DNA of 50,727 nucleotides from contig JAFVER010000036.1 of NCBI GenBank assembly GCA_017475925.1, forward strand, positions 1-50,727, read 5' to 3'. The translations under genes and the position numbers were made by a program. Shown here piece by piece: positions 43,201 through 50,727 of this stretch. Source of the stretch: Anaerovibrio sp. (GTDB lineage Bacteria; Bacillota; Negativicutes; Selenomonadales; Selenomonadaceae). The notes under the pieces were generated by a model that did no database searches, was not told the origin of the DNA, and was given only the letters and a program-made list of their open reading frames with translations. Each line of letters opens with the position of its first letter. Position 1 is the stretch's first letter.

Positions 43201-43794
43201 GAGTTTATACCAGGATATATCCTTAAATAAATCATTGTATCCGGCATGGGCTTTGAAATAATCAATGGGGCTATTATGAACAAAATGCAAATTAAACAGA
43301 TAATTACTGTATTCCAATGCTTTAAGCTGCAAGGAATCTGCAGCTTCTACCCCCTGCCAATAATATTTTATTGCTTCATCGTGATACCCGTAATTACTGA
43401 GAAGCTTTCCTAAAAGATTACAGATTTTTTCCAGTATAATCTTAGAAGTGGTATCCCTATGATTTTGGGCAAAAATAAGCGCCTCACGGCCCTTGACCAA
43501 AGCCTCATGGTTTTTATGCTCTGCCATAAAAAGTCTGCCATGCAAAAAAAGGCCATAGGCTGTTGCTGGCTGTTTTTCCAGCTTATTTGCAAACTCGTCT
43601 GCCTCAATCAGATTATTAGTCTCAATAGCAATAACCAGCAGCATTTCCAGGGCATTATTTAGAAGCTGCTGCCAACCATTTTTTTCTGCCACCTGCACCA
43701 GCCTTTTCGCTAACTTTCCTGCTTCTTGGTATTGCATTTTGTCCATCAGGTTATATATGTCGTCCATTAAAGACTGCCCCTGCTTCATGTTCAT
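40300..43794 (-). CDS. Tandem TPR/GT41 (SPINDLY-like) glycosyltransferase joined by a translated repeat
   Basis: About 1164 residues from ATG 43794; text before that is repeat-derived. N-terminal TPRs are followed by a first GT41 domain from LRIGYISPDLRYHVV, with GSFNAIRKINDEVLELW and DIALDTFPYPGGGTTCDALY. A second TPR stretch follows (CYSAKDYERAEEWCRIALEQ), then a linker, then a second GT41 domain from HIAYISPDFRQHVM with DIALDTYPYPGGGTTCDALY. GT41 enzymes O-glycosylate Ser/Thr of proteins; HMW1C and flagellin-modifying relatives exist. The linker, encoded at about 41340-41605, is three palindromic repeats read in frame. Flagellin is a plausible target. Confidence 0.87.
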   Translation of the reverse strand: MNMKQGQSLMDDIYNLMDKMQYQEAGKLAKRLVQVAEKNGWQQLLNNALEMLLVIAIETNNLIEADEFANKLEKQPATAYGLFLHGRLFMAEHKNHEALVKGREALIFAQNHRDTTSKIILEKICNLLGKLLSNYGYHDEAIKYYWQGVEAADSLQLKALEYSNYLFNLHFVHNSPIDYFKAHAGYNDLFKDISWYKLQNKYLLEAIYHKPVGKLRIGYISPDLRYHVVLRFSWAMLANYDKEHFEVYCYHNNPVEDEYSEEIKTMTDGWRNISGMNAKDAAEVIYRDKIDILVDLAGHTKGSILPILAYKPAPVQISGIGYFATTGLKAVDYFLSDKALQSESQYFCEDIIELEYSHFCYTPLYEAPATQEAPCKKNHYITFGSFNAIRKINDEVLELWTNIIKAVSNSHLLLKGSVFDDEYGYELFCDRLAKFGININLPEWQNRIELRGFSRDYLQEYLDIDIALDTFPYPGGGTTCDALYMGVPVITLSGNSHGERFGKSLLENIGLSEFVVYDKQAYFDLAVALAGDKEIINNLHMGLRRMMEKSPLMDRKLYMGELEAAYKNIWQKYVGELKSMECPTSKEALNYSFDCYSAKDYERAEEWCRIALEQDRDNKYSLEATGLLSDILQEKLDYVAAWQESKGALELLEKEEDKGTKEFQRRLWVNYASRSLKLGYIDEAVNAYKQGAAFAVDGYDKFSLLGSALLARLCRTEDCEDVRQRLGEIEKCLPLEGKVSTQLTEEVAGKTSPAHSGAPSPEGRAKHKPSSLDVLPKFKAFPSGGGGHVVLGGGQARTPHPPQAVPPPLKGRAHIAYISPDFRQHVMFSFYYTMLHSYDKNKFKVTCISLTEKADGFMEHLKTLVDNWIDVSDMKWPEIIERLKKENIDILVDLAGHSADSGIPVFYDRVARVQISGLGWMESTGLGCTDYLITDRYIDPYVSNITEKPLYLTSQFCYTGRNDVPTPKGAPCHKKGYVTFGVFNHYHKITDEMLLAWKEIMARVTDSRLLIKCQLLVSESACEMVCKRLEALGLDISRIELEAATNTYMNRYLDVDIALDTYPYPGGGTTCDALYMGVPVISRYGKRRGSRFGLSILSNTGLGELAVSNINEYIERAVGLATDEELLDVLHKNLRRMMNSSPIMDGKKYMEELEKAYIDILAGK
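41357..41600. repeat. Palindromic repeats inside a coding sequence
   Basis: Three or four units in a row: CCCTCCCCTTGAGGGGAGGG with a CCGCTTGCGG hairpin and GGGTGAGGTG; CCTCCCCCGGAGGGGAAGG; CCCTCCCCTCTGGGGAGGG with GCCCCGCTATGGGCGGGTGA; and GTCAACTGCGTTGACACCTT with CCCCTCAAGGGG. All are open in the frame of the tandem GT41 gene and encode a Pro/Gly-rich stretch of some 85 residues between the two halves. Confidence 0.88.
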
Positions 43795-43800
43795 AGAAAA

Positions 43801-44028
43801 CACCTCATCCGCCCTGCCGGCACCGACGGGCTCTGCCATAGTACCCCCTTTGTCACTCTGTGACATTCACCCAAGGAGAACAAGTATTAAAATTCCACTT
43901 TTAAGTATTCATAATCAAAATAACACCTCATCCGTCTGCCTATCGGCAGCCACCTTCCCCAGAGGGGAAGGCTTTCTTTATTTGCCCTCCCCTCTGGGGA
44001 GGGTGCCCCGCTAGGGGCGGGTGAGGTT
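43801..44028. repeat. Palindromic repeat cluster between two glycosyltransferase genes
   Basis: 43801-43880: CACCTCATCC, a GCCGGCACCGACGGGC hairpin and a GTCACTCTGTGAC subtype. 43924-44028: CACCTCATCC, a CTGCCTATCGGCAG hairpin, CCTTCCCCAGAGGGGAAGG, then CCCTCCCCTCTGGGGAGGG, GCCCCGCTAGGGGCG and GGTGAGGT. The first cluster's end, read on the minus strand (GGATGAGGTG), lies seven bases before the ATG of the tandem GT41 gene and serves as its ribosome site. Confidence 0.85.
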
Positions 44029-44036
44029 ATTTCAAA

Positions 44037-45548
44037 TTAATCATCAATTACTCTCTCCCGATATTCCTGCAGCCTTCTTACTGCTGCCGCTTCCTTGGTA
44101 TTTTTATTAAATCGCTCCAAATACTTAGGTGCCACCAACACATTCAAATATCCATCCTGAGGCCATTCAGGCATATTTCTAGCGCTAAGAATACCCCGCT
44201 GAATTATTTTTTTATATTCTTCCCCTAGCTTTACCATAGCTCCATCATATCTTCCACTGGCCATATAGGCATAGGCAGCATCAACAGAATCTATATTTCT
44301 TCCATAATAAGCCATTACCCCTGGTGAAGCATAGCCCTTTATTGCCTTACAAATAAAGCCTCCATCATTATTACAGTCATATAGCGAATTTAACAGCTCA
44401 ATAAGGTCAGCATCAGAAACTCCCTGCAAAACCCGGCACAACCCCTGCAAAGACTCCTTCTGATATTTATGTTGCTTTAATGCCATTAAATAATTATCCG
44501 CTGACCTTTGCAAATCCCCTTTAAGTCTATAGATATTCCCCAATCTCTCATAGGCATATGGCAGCAGCCCCCGGGAGGTATCAGATATGCCCATGCCCTG
44601 CTGCATTTTATCTTCCTGAGCCTTGCGTAATTCTAGACCATGAAGCACCGCTTTTTCAGCTCCAATCAAGTCTCCCTGTTTTTCCAGCGCCATCCCTCTG
44701 GTAAATTCGAAAAATGGCTCCTGGGGATACTCCCTTTCCGCCCGGTCAATCATGGACAAAACTTCATCCACCGGATGCCCAGCATTATACATAGCCATTA
44801 TTATGGTTTCGTAAAAGGACCCCTCGCCGCCTATCATCTGGTAGCCTGCACTGATACATTTTTCTCCATAAAATATGGCCTTATCATAATCCCTTAATGT
44901 GCTATAGGCATCCATTAGATAGGGATATAATCGGAGTCTTTCCTTATCTGTAGTGGCCTCCTCCAATTCATGCAGCATAATTGGCAAATTACGCTCAGCT
45001 TTACTTCTAAATATACTGCTGGAATACCCAGTGTGTTGAAATTCAAGTTTCTCAGCAAAAACCATCTTTTTATTTCCTTTGCTGTTTTCCAGCTGCTCAT
45101 GAATAGCTCCCTTATATCTGATATAGGGACTACGGCGAAAAACTCTTGGTAGTAGGCTGGTATTAAATACTCTATTATCATTATCCACATCTATATCCAG
45201 CATACGACACAACAAACAGGCCACCGTAGCATCCCGGTTAAACCGCTCCACTTCCTGACGCAAAACTCTTTGGGCAGCCTCCGTAAAGGTTTCGTCAGCA
45301 TCCATAAACAAAATCCAATCCCCGGTAGCCTGCTCAATGGCATAGTTCTTGGCCGCTGCAAAATCATTTATCCACTTAAAATTATACAGCTTTGCCCCAG
45401 CTTCTTTGGCTAATGCTACCGTATTATCCGTTGACCCTGTATCAACTACGACGATTTCATCAGCCACGTTTTTCATACATGCCAGCCAGCGAGGCATATT
45501 TTTTTCTTCATTCTTGGTTATTACACAGGCAGAAATCTTAATGGCCAT
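44037..45548 (-). CDS. Family 2 glycosyltransferase with C-terminal TPRs
   Basis: 503 residues. Residues 1-230 are GT2: KISACVITKNEEKNMPRWL, VVVDTGSTDNTV, DFAAAKNYAIEQATGDWILF, MDADETF. The rest is helical and TPR-like (RLYPYLMDAYSTLRDYDKAI, GNIYRLKGDLQRSADNYLMA). SunS and similar peptide glycosyltransferases share this arrangement, so a protein substrate is likely. AGGAGG from the end of the upstream gene gives its ribosome site, and the genes overlap by 11 bp. Near the flagellin, it is a good candidate for a flagellin-modifying enzyme. Confidence 0.83.
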   Translation of the reverse strand: MAIKISACVITKNEEKNMPRWLACMKNVADEIVVVDTGSTDNTVALAKEAGAKLYNFKWINDFAAAKNYAIEQATGDWILFMDADETFTEAAQRVLRQEVERFNRDATVACLLCRMLDIDVDNDNRVFNTSLLPRVFRRSPYIRYKGAIHEQLENSKGNKKMVFAEKLEFQHTGYSSSIFRSKAERNLPIMLHELEEATTDKERLRLYPYLMDAYSTLRDYDKAIFYGEKCISAGYQMIGGEGSFYETIIMAMYNAGHPVDEVLSMIDRAEREYPQEPFFEFTRGMALEKQGDLIGAEKAVLHGLELRKAQEDKMQQGMGISDTSRGLLPYAYERLGNIYRLKGDLQRSADNYLMALKQHKYQKESLQGLCRVLQGVSDADLIELLNSLYDCNNDGGFICKAIKGYASPGVMAYYGRNIDSVDAAYAYMASGRYDGAMVKLGEEYKKIIQRGILSARNMPEWPQDGYLNVLVAPKYLERFNKNTKEAAAVRRLQEYRERVIDD

Positions 45549-48387
45549 TATTCATTGCCTCCTGACACCACTTTATATACGTAGCTGTTTTATAATCTTT
45601 TGTACTTTGTTCCAGACATTCCTTAGCTGTATCATATCCTCCTAAATTGTAGAAGCATATACCTACCTGCTGCCAAAAGCCTTCATTTACCTTTTCGGAG
45701 TCCATAGGTATGAGCTTATACAAATCCAATGCCTGCTCGGCTTTATCACAGCTTAATAATATCCCCGCCACCTCAATAATATGCTGTTCCACCTCTGCTT
45801 CATCCCTAGAAACCAAGGACAGCATATTAATATATTTTTCCACCGTAGCTGGCGATGCTATCATAAATACTTCCTTCATAAAGGTTTTGTATTCTTCATA
45901 ATGCCCCTTTATAGCTTCTTCATCTGTCAAGCCATGAATGTATTTAACTATATCAGCCAATCCCACCGGCAACATCATTGCATATTCTCCATGGTATTTC
46001 TCCAAAAGACTCACATAAAGATACGGCAATATTTCGGCCATCTCCTTTGTGGAGCGATTATAAATCCACGAATAAGCTTTGACATTCATATATGTCTTTT
46101 GATTTTTACCACAAAAATACTCAGCTAATTCAACAAAGCCGTTACTGGAAAAAACATTGCCCAGCAAGCCTTGATAATCATTTATCCCCATATACAGCTC
46201 TTCGAGGCATGTCAAAAAGCTCTTATCCACCCTGCCATTATACATATCAGCCCAACCACAGATTGCCTTTTCCGTCCACTTATTCAACGTAAGAGCAGTT
46301 TTAAACATGACCTCTGCCGGTTGCAGCTCACCAAGCTTGTACAGACACAGACCCAAATCAGCATACAGCTCATGAAGAATTGACATGATATTACTGGAAT
46401 TTATTGGTGCAGTCCGTCTATTATATTCCTCCAGCAATTCCAAGGACTGCTGGAAATTAGCAATAGCTCCCTGATAATCCTCCTTTTCCGTCAAAATCAT
46501 ACCACGACGAGCATAAAAATCCGGTAACTCCGAAAATAAATTTATTCCGGTATCTGCTATTAACAGCTTGTCTTCCGATGAATACTCTAATTTTTCCATG
46601 GTATTAAGGGCCAGCCAATACATATCCCCCTGTTGGCCAATGGGCTGATAAGTGGACTGAGTTGCCAACAAAGCATTATCCAGGGCTCTTTGATAATCAT
46701 TAAGCATGTAATAACACTCAGCCAAGTAACGATATGTCTTTCTAATATCCTGACCATCCTCAATGTCCTGTAATAATAAGCTAATATTCCGCTGTGCCTT
46801 TTCCCGGCTAATGTTGCTGGAATAGCCAGTATGATTTATCAATAAGCATTTATCGGCTATTTGGGTATTAATATCAGCTAAATCTGACTCACCTATAACT
46901 ATATTCTCATGTATCCGCCCATCATAGTGCAGACCCGACAAATTGCGGAAAATCCGCAGGGAGTTAAAGCAATTTATAACCTTATTATCATTATCTATGT
47001 CAATATTTTCCATGGGAACAAGTATGGCCTGTAACGACTTACCCCTATGACAATATGACAAATATCCCCTTACAAGCTCTGGATTTACAAATACTTCATC
47101 TGCATCAGTAAATACTATCCAGTCCCCAGCAGCTTCAGCTAAACATTTATTTTTATCAAAATAAAAATTATCATGCAAGTCTGATTCAAATAATATCATG
47201 GGCATAGCAGGATTTTTTTCGCTAAACTCGGTAATTATTGCTTTCGTATTATCCGTTGACCCTGTATCATTGATAATTATTTCATCAGCAAAGGCACTGA
47301 CATTTTTCAGCCATCTTAAAATATTTTTTTCTTCATTTTTTACAATAACACAAGCCGAGATTTTTATATCAGGATTTATTGCAGCCAGTTCTTCCATTTC
47401 TTTTTTTCGTTGCTCCATAATAGGTATCATTTTATCCGTTAATAAACATGGCTCCAGCCCATCGTAGTCAGCATAAATTGATAATGCCTGGTTGATTTCT
47501 TCAAGGGCCTTACTATAGCAACCCAGCTGATAAAGCGCCTCGCTGTATTCGGCATGAAAATCCGGTAGCTCAGGAAAATCCTTTATCGCCTTCTCGGCTA
47601 GCTTAAGCCGTTGCAGCTTTCCTGCTATAGAGCTATCCTCAGCGTAGTACTGTAAAAGTCCCCGATAGCTGCGACTGGCATAGGTGACCGGCTGACGTCC
47701 CCTCTCTACATCAAGCTTCGCATAATATAAAGATTTTTCCGTATTTCCCAAAGCCCCATGAGTTTCGTATAGGCTGGTATAATACCTTGCTTCTGGCTCG
47801 CCGGCAGCAATGGCTGCCTCCATCAATCGCAGGTTACGCTGATTTTTTTCCGTTGAAACGCTGGTACTATATCCTGTATGGTCAATGGACAACAGCTCTT
47901 TGCTGACTCGTTGGGCATCATAAAAGGCTTCATCACCAATATACAGCATTTCATGGATTTTACCCTTATAGTTTAGCCCCGGTACATTTCTCACTATCCG
48001 CAGGGTGTAAAATTCATCCAATTGTTTTTTATTATCCTCATCGAAGTTTACCATGTGCAGCAATAGTCCCTTAGCAGATGGAGAGCAGGATTGCAGCACA
48101 GCCTTTATATTCTTTCTAGTTTCTGTTGAAAAGCTTTCATCAGCATCTAAAATGATTATCCAATCCCCAGTGGCCTTAGAAAGCGCCAGGTTGCGGGGAG
48201 CCGAAAAATCATCATCCCACTGCCGATAAAACACCTGCCCTCCATATGATTTAAAAATCTCCGCCGTATTATCTGTGGAGCCTGTATCAACCAAAATCAG
48301 CTCATCCACGGCATCCTTAATGGAGTCCAATGAACGATCTATATTATTTTCTTCATTTTTCGCTATATATACCGCTGAAATTTTCAT
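45538..48387 (-). CDS. Double family 2 glycosyltransferase with TPRs
   Basis: About 949 residues from ATG 48387 (an upstream GTG is possible but adds nothing conserved). First GT2 domain at 1-230: KISAVYIAKNEENNIDRSLD, LVDTGSTDNTAEIF, ILDADESF. Second at about 345-570: KISACVIVKNEEKNILRWLK, INDTGSTDNTKAI, FTDADEVF. TPR-like segments follow each, the longest at 570-949. Each half resembles the 503-residue neighbour, so the gene probably arose by duplication and fusion. Two transferase sites suggest two linked sugar additions, or one active and one regulatory domain. Confidence 0.84.
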   Translation of the reverse strand: MKISAVYIAKNEENNIDRSLDSIKDAVDELILVDTGSTDNTAEIFKSYGGQVFYRQWDDDFSAPRNLALSKATGDWIIILDADESFSTETRKNIKAVLQSCSPSAKGLLLHMVNFDEDNKKQLDEFYTLRIVRNVPGLNYKGKIHEMLYIGDEAFYDAQRVSKELLSIDHTGYSTSVSTEKNQRNLRLMEAAIAAGEPEARYYTSLYETHGALGNTEKSLYYAKLDVERGRQPVTYASRSYRGLLQYYAEDSSIAGKLQRLKLAEKAIKDFPELPDFHAEYSEALYQLGCYSKALEEINQALSIYADYDGLEPCLLTDKMIPIMEQRKKEMEELAAINPDIKISACVIVKNEEKNILRWLKNVSAFADEIIINDTGSTDNTKAIITEFSEKNPAMPMILFESDLHDNFYFDKNKCLAEAAGDWIVFTDADEVFVNPELVRGYLSYCHRGKSLQAILVPMENIDIDNDNKVINCFNSLRIFRNLSGLHYDGRIHENIVIGESDLADINTQIADKCLLINHTGYSSNISREKAQRNISLLLQDIEDGQDIRKTYRYLAECYYMLNDYQRALDNALLATQSTYQPIGQQGDMYWLALNTMEKLEYSSEDKLLIADTGINLFSELPDFYARRGMILTEKEDYQGAIANFQQSLELLEEYNRRTAPINSSNIMSILHELYADLGLCLYKLGELQPAEVMFKTALTLNKWTEKAICGWADMYNGRVDKSFLTCLEELYMGINDYQGLLGNVFSSNGFVELAEYFCGKNQKTYMNVKAYSWIYNRSTKEMAEILPYLYVSLLEKYHGEYAMMLPVGLADIVKYIHGLTDEEAIKGHYEEYKTFMKEVFMIASPATVEKYINMLSLVSRDEAEVEQHIIEVAGILLSCDKAEQALDLYKLIPMDSEKVNEGFWQQVGICFYNLGGYDTAKECLEQSTKDYKTATYIKWCQEAMNNGH

Positions 48388-48440
48388 GCCATACCGCCCT
48401 GTCCGATTATCCACTAGGATTCTTATTTTATTTATCCGAT

Positions 48441-48548
48441 GCTAACGGGTGCTAAGACTCCTTCCTCTTAGGTGGGAGTTAAGCACCCGTAAAGCCCTGG
48501 GTAAATTCAACTAAATTCAGGTGGAGTTAAAACTCCATCTGAATAAGT
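48441..48548 (+). ncRNA. Structured element resembling an IS200/IS605 right-end/omega-RNA scaffold (copy 2)
   Basis: It begins GCTAACGGGTGCTAAGACTC and ends TCTGAATAAGT. ACGGGTG pairs with CACCCGT, and TTCAG.TGGAGTT pairs with AACTCCA.CTGAA. Against copy 1 at 40038-40147 the loops and order are the same, while paired positions change together. No tnpB frame is nearby; it lies in the 700-bp non-coding gap before the large glycosyltransferase gene. The structure is seen; the functional name is inferred. Confidence 0.5.
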
Positions 48549-48595
48549 TATCATTTATATTATACACTGCCTTTCTTTTAAGGAAAAGGCAAAAT

Positions 48596-49000
48596 AACCC
48601 CCTTTGTCACTTCGTGACATTCCCTCCTAGGGGAATAAGTACTTATGATTTTGCTTTCCGTAGAATTCATTACGCATTCCTAACTATTATTCCACCTCAT
48701 CCGCCCTTCGGGCACCTTCCCCTCAAGGGGAAGGCTTTCCCTTGCCTCCCCTCTGGGGAGGTGGCTGCTACATAGCAGCCGGTGGGGGTAATCTCACATT
48801 ATACTAAAAACACCTCATCCGTCAGCGATAGGCTTCGCCCTGTCGCTGCCCCCTTCCCCTCAAGGGGAAGGCTTTAATTCCTTGCCTTCTCCTTTGGAGA
48901 AGGTGCCGAGCCATGCGAGGCGGATGAGGTCATAAGAGGAAAGATTTTATGCCCTCCCCTTGAGGGGAGGGGGGACCGTCGAAGACGGTGGGTGAGGTGT
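48596..49000. repeat. Large palindromic repeat array downstream of the flagellin gene
   Basis: At least four units: 48596-48640 (GTCACTTCGTGAC subtype), 48693-48790 (CCTTCCCCTCAAGGGGAAGG and CCTCCCCTCTGGGGAGG with a GGCTGCTACATAGCAGCC hairpin), 48811-48930 (GCGATAGGCTTCGCCCTGTCGC hairpin region with the CCTTCCCC stem), and 48951-49000 (CCCTCCCCTTGAGGGGAGGG, CCGTCGAAGACGG, GGTGAGGTG). With the structured element at 48441 this accounts for nearly the whole gap 48388-49016; no gene is seen in it. Confidence 0.85.
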
Positions 49001-49016
49001 CGCAAATATCAACGTC

Positions 49017-49043
49017 AAAAAAAGGCCGTCCCGAAGGACGGCC
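49017..49043 (-). terminator. Rho-independent terminator of the flagellin gene
   Basis: On the minus strand GGCCGTCC-TTCG-GGACGGCC is followed by seven T, about 40 bases after the flagellin stop. It is a perfect 8-bp stem with a stable tetraloop. It makes the flagellin a single-gene transcript, separate from the glycosyltransferase genes beyond. Confidence 0.92.
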
Positions 49044-49084
49044 AATTCATGGTTGTGATAAATTGCAACTTTACTATCCAAAAA

Positions 49085-50386
49085 TTACTGGAGCAAGCTG
49101 AGTACATTGGAGCTGCTCTGGTTAGCCTGAGACAACATGGACTGTGCAGCCTGTAAGAGAACATTGTTCTTAGTGTAGTTAGTCATTTCCTTAGCCATAT
49201 CAGCATCACGAATTACAGACTCTGCACTAGTTACATTCTCGCTTGCAGTGGTCAGGTTAGCCTGAGTGTATTCCAGACGGGACTCAGCGGCACCAATTGT
49301 GGTCTGCTGATCAAGAGCCTTCTGAATTGCTGCATCAAGAGCGTTGATAGCAGCATTAGCCTTTTCCTGAGTTGCTACAGAGATGGTGGAACCATCCTTA
49401 CCCTGGAGACCAAGAGCAGTTGCCTTCATGTCAGTCAAGCCAACCTTAATGGACTGACCAGCCTTAGTACCTACCTGAAGAACGATGGAGTTATCCTCGG
49501 AAGAGTTCTGAGCACGGATGGACTCTTCAAATGCATCCAAAGAAGCATTTGCTGACTTGTTTACATTACCTTTGTTATCGGTAATGTACATGGTGAAGCC
49601 GGCAATCTGGCCATCAATACCACTGGTGCCAGTGGACAGGGTAATAGCGTTCTCACCAGATGCAGTGTAAACCTGATTAGTGGAAGCATCCAAACCAATC
49701 TTAGAGTCCGCGCCCTTAACAGTAATTGCACCACCAGTCAACTTGCTAACTATATAATCAAGCTGACCATCTGAACCTACTTGCATAGAAGAAGTATAGG
49801 TCTTGCCATCCTTCACATAAGATACAGTAACTGTATCGGTGCTATGGATATTCAGACTGTCACCATTACGAGCCTGCAATGCGGTCAATCTCGCATCAGC
49901 ATGAGTACCAGTGAACAAGCTCTGATTAGTCATGTGAGTCGTGGTCTGGGTAACCTTCTTGTTGTGAGAACCATCTACCAAATACTTGCCATTGAAGGTA
50001 ACATTGGCATTGTCATTGATCTGGTCAATAGACTGGTCAAGCTCCTTCTGGATAGTAGCGCGGTCACTATCGGTGTTGGTGTCGTTGGCTGCGCTTACTG
50101 CCTTTTCCTTCAAGGTCTTCAGGATTTCTACAGTGGAGCTTACAGCACCCTCGGCAACCTTCATCATAGAACCGCCGTTCTGAGCGTTCTGATTTGCCTG
50201 ATCCAAGGAACGGATCTGAACACGCATTCTCTCGGAAATAGCATAACCGGATGCATCATCAGCTGCGCTGTTGATTTTCATACCGGAAGAAACCTTTTCC
50301 AAACTCTTCTTCAGAGCGTTGGTGTTCTTGTTCAGAGTGTTCAGAGTGTTAATTGCGGACATGTTGTTCTTTACAACCATAGCCAT
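49085..50386 (-). CDS. fliC/hag: Flagellin
   Basis: 433 residues. The conserved N-terminal D0/D1 region (about 1-140) begins AMVVKNNMSAINTLNTLNKN and includes SSGMKINSAADDASGYAISE. The conserved C-terminal region (about 345-433) ends QANQSSSNVLSLLQ, the family's usual ending. The middle, about 140-345, is rich in Ser, Thr and Asn and is the surface-exposed part, where O-glycans are normally placed. AAGGAGG precedes ATG. It is secreted by the flagellar export system and so has no signal peptide. It is the probable acceptor for the glycosylation genes that fill the rest of the window. Confidence 0.96.
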   Translation of the reverse strand: MAMVVKNNMSAINTLNTLNKNTNALKKSLEKVSSGMKINSAADDASGYAISERMRVQIRSLDQANQNAQNGGSMMKVAEGAVSSTVEILKTLKEKAVSAANDTNTDSDRATIQKELDQSIDQINDNANVTFNGKYLVDGSHNKKVTQTTTHMTNQSLFTGTHADARLTALQARNGDSLNIHSTDTVTVSYVKDGKTYTSSMQVGSDGQLDYIVSKLTGGAITVKGADSKIGLDASTNQVYTASGENAITLSTGTSGIDGQIAGFTMYITDNKGNVNKSANASLDAFEESIRAQNSSEDNSIVLQVGTKAGQSIKVGLTDMKATALGLQGKDGSTISVATQEKANAAINALDAAIQKALDQQTTIGAAESRLEYTQANLTTASENVTSAESVIRDADMAKEMTNYTKNNVLLQAAQSMLSQANQSSSNVLSLLQ

Positions 50387-50499
50387 GATAAATTCCTCCT
50401 TGACATTTTACATTTTTCAGGCGTCCTTGCCTGTTTTTTTGCTTGTGAGCCAGTTTATAATTGATATATCCTCAGCTCATTTTCATCTCTCTGATTATA

Positions 50500-50526
50500 T
50501 TATCGGGGGGAAATTCAAATTACTTA
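50500..50526 (-). promoter_or_regulatory. Sigma-28-type flagellin promoter
   Basis: On the minus strand TAAG (50526-50523), a 15-bp spacer and CCCGATAA (50507-50500) match the flagellar consensus TAAA-N15-GCCGATAA with two differences. It lies about 110 bp before the flagellin ATG. The leader between them contains a small CAGGC..GCCTG hairpin. Placement and spacing are as expected for a late flagellar gene. Confidence 0.82.
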
Positions 50527-50551
50527 AATATATTTTAAAATTTTTTTTGAA

Positions 50552-50719
50552 CACCTCAGATTAATACCCCCTCTGTCAACTGCGTTGACATCTCCCCCAG
50601 GGGAGACAAGCAACTACATTCCGCATTATGCATTACGAATCCCGCATTAGATTACACCTTATCCGTCAGCGACAGGCTTCACCCTGCCGCTGACACCTTC
50701 CCCTCAAGGGGAAGGCTTT
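50552..50719. repeat. Palindromic repeat pair upstream of the flagellin promoter
   Basis: 50552-50610 has a GTCAACTGCGTTGAC hairpin and a CTCCCCCAGGGGAG stem. 50655-50719 has CACCTTATCC, a GTCAGCGACAGG..CCTGCCGCTGAC hairpin and CCTTCCCCTCAAGGGGAAGG, nearly identical to the unit at 48811. They sit outside the promoter and run to the window edge; no gene is seen in 50528-50727. Confidence 0.82.
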
Positions 50720-50727
50720 AATTCCTC

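Noticed and set aside
48596..49000. The repeat array as a possible CRISPR
   Set aside because: Units are palindromic, vary in length and are not separated by regular unique spacers; no cas gene is present.
49781..50464. A long plus-strand frame opposite the flagellin gene
   Set aside because: It is antisense to a strongly conserved flagellin, has no homologous motifs and no ribosome site; it is a by-product of the flagellin codon pattern.

Overview
The window looks like part of a flagellin or surface-glycan biosynthesis island from an AT-rich, flagellated, anaerobic Firmicute. The flagellin, the gene content and the style of the palindromic repeats suggest Negativicutes (Selenomonas/Anaerovibrio-like); that placement is an inference, since no rRNA or other marker gene is present. 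Almost every gene lies on the minus strand, so transcription runs from right to left. The exception is one DUF4422 gene at 34095-35597.

Layout in transcription order. (1) 50.4-49.1 kb: a flagellin gene with a sigma-28-like promoter, a strong ribosome site and a clear terminator. (2) 48.4-36.3 kb: large glycosyltransferase/TPR proteins (a double GT2, a single GT2, a tandem GT41/SPINDLY-like enzyme, a TPR protein, two CgeB-like transferases). They are natural candidates for glycosylating the flagellin. (3) 36.3-33.9 kb: a repeat-rich patch carrying a DUF559 nuclease-like gene and the DUF4422 gene. (4) 33.9-26.2 kb: a tight operon with a TibC/Aah-like heptosyltransferase homologue, two LicD proteins, a methyltransferase, a HAD phosphatase, a LicC-like nucleotidyltransferase, a TagD-oxidoreductase fusion and a CDP-glycerol-phosphotransferase-like protein. 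Together these suggest addition of a CDP-activated phospho-alcohol to a glycan. (5) 26.1-21.3 kb: a scrambled patch of one intact and three broken copies of a nucleotide-sugar dehydrogenase, interleaved with small toxin-antitoxin-like modules. (6) 21.0-5.7 kb: one long operon with three acyl carrier proteins, two KASIII enzymes, three SDRs, a ThDP enzyme, an acylating aldehyde dehydrogenase, an HMGL-type aldolase, a metallo-beta-lactamase/AMP-ligase fusion, LuxE, LuxC, a hexapeptide acyltransferase and a DegT sugar aminotransferase. (7) 5.7-0 kb: an FkbM methyltransferase with a premature stop, a chimeric and frameshifted propeller/radical-SAM remnant, an intact propeller protein and two GT2 enzymes.

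The main candidate for a new system is region 6. It pairs the aminotransferase/acyltransferase/ACP/KASIII/ketoreductase set known from viosamine-type flagellin glycans with a second carbon-chain-building set (aldolase, acylating dehydrogenase, ThDP enzyme, LuxC/LuxE, AMP ligase). My reading is that it builds an unusual acyl substituent and transfers it to an amino sugar.

Two further structural stories stand out. A family of palindromic repeats (outer GATGAGGTG/GGTGAGGTG ends, inner CCTTCCCC..GGGGAAGG stems) brackets many genes, supplies ribosome sites, flanks the DUF559 gene, and is translated in frame as the linker inside the tandem GT41 enzyme. Separately, two distant copies of a ~110-nt element keep their stems through paired base changes; they resemble orphan IS200/IS605 right-end/omega-RNA scaffolds. 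No rRNA, tRNA or CRISPR array was seen.
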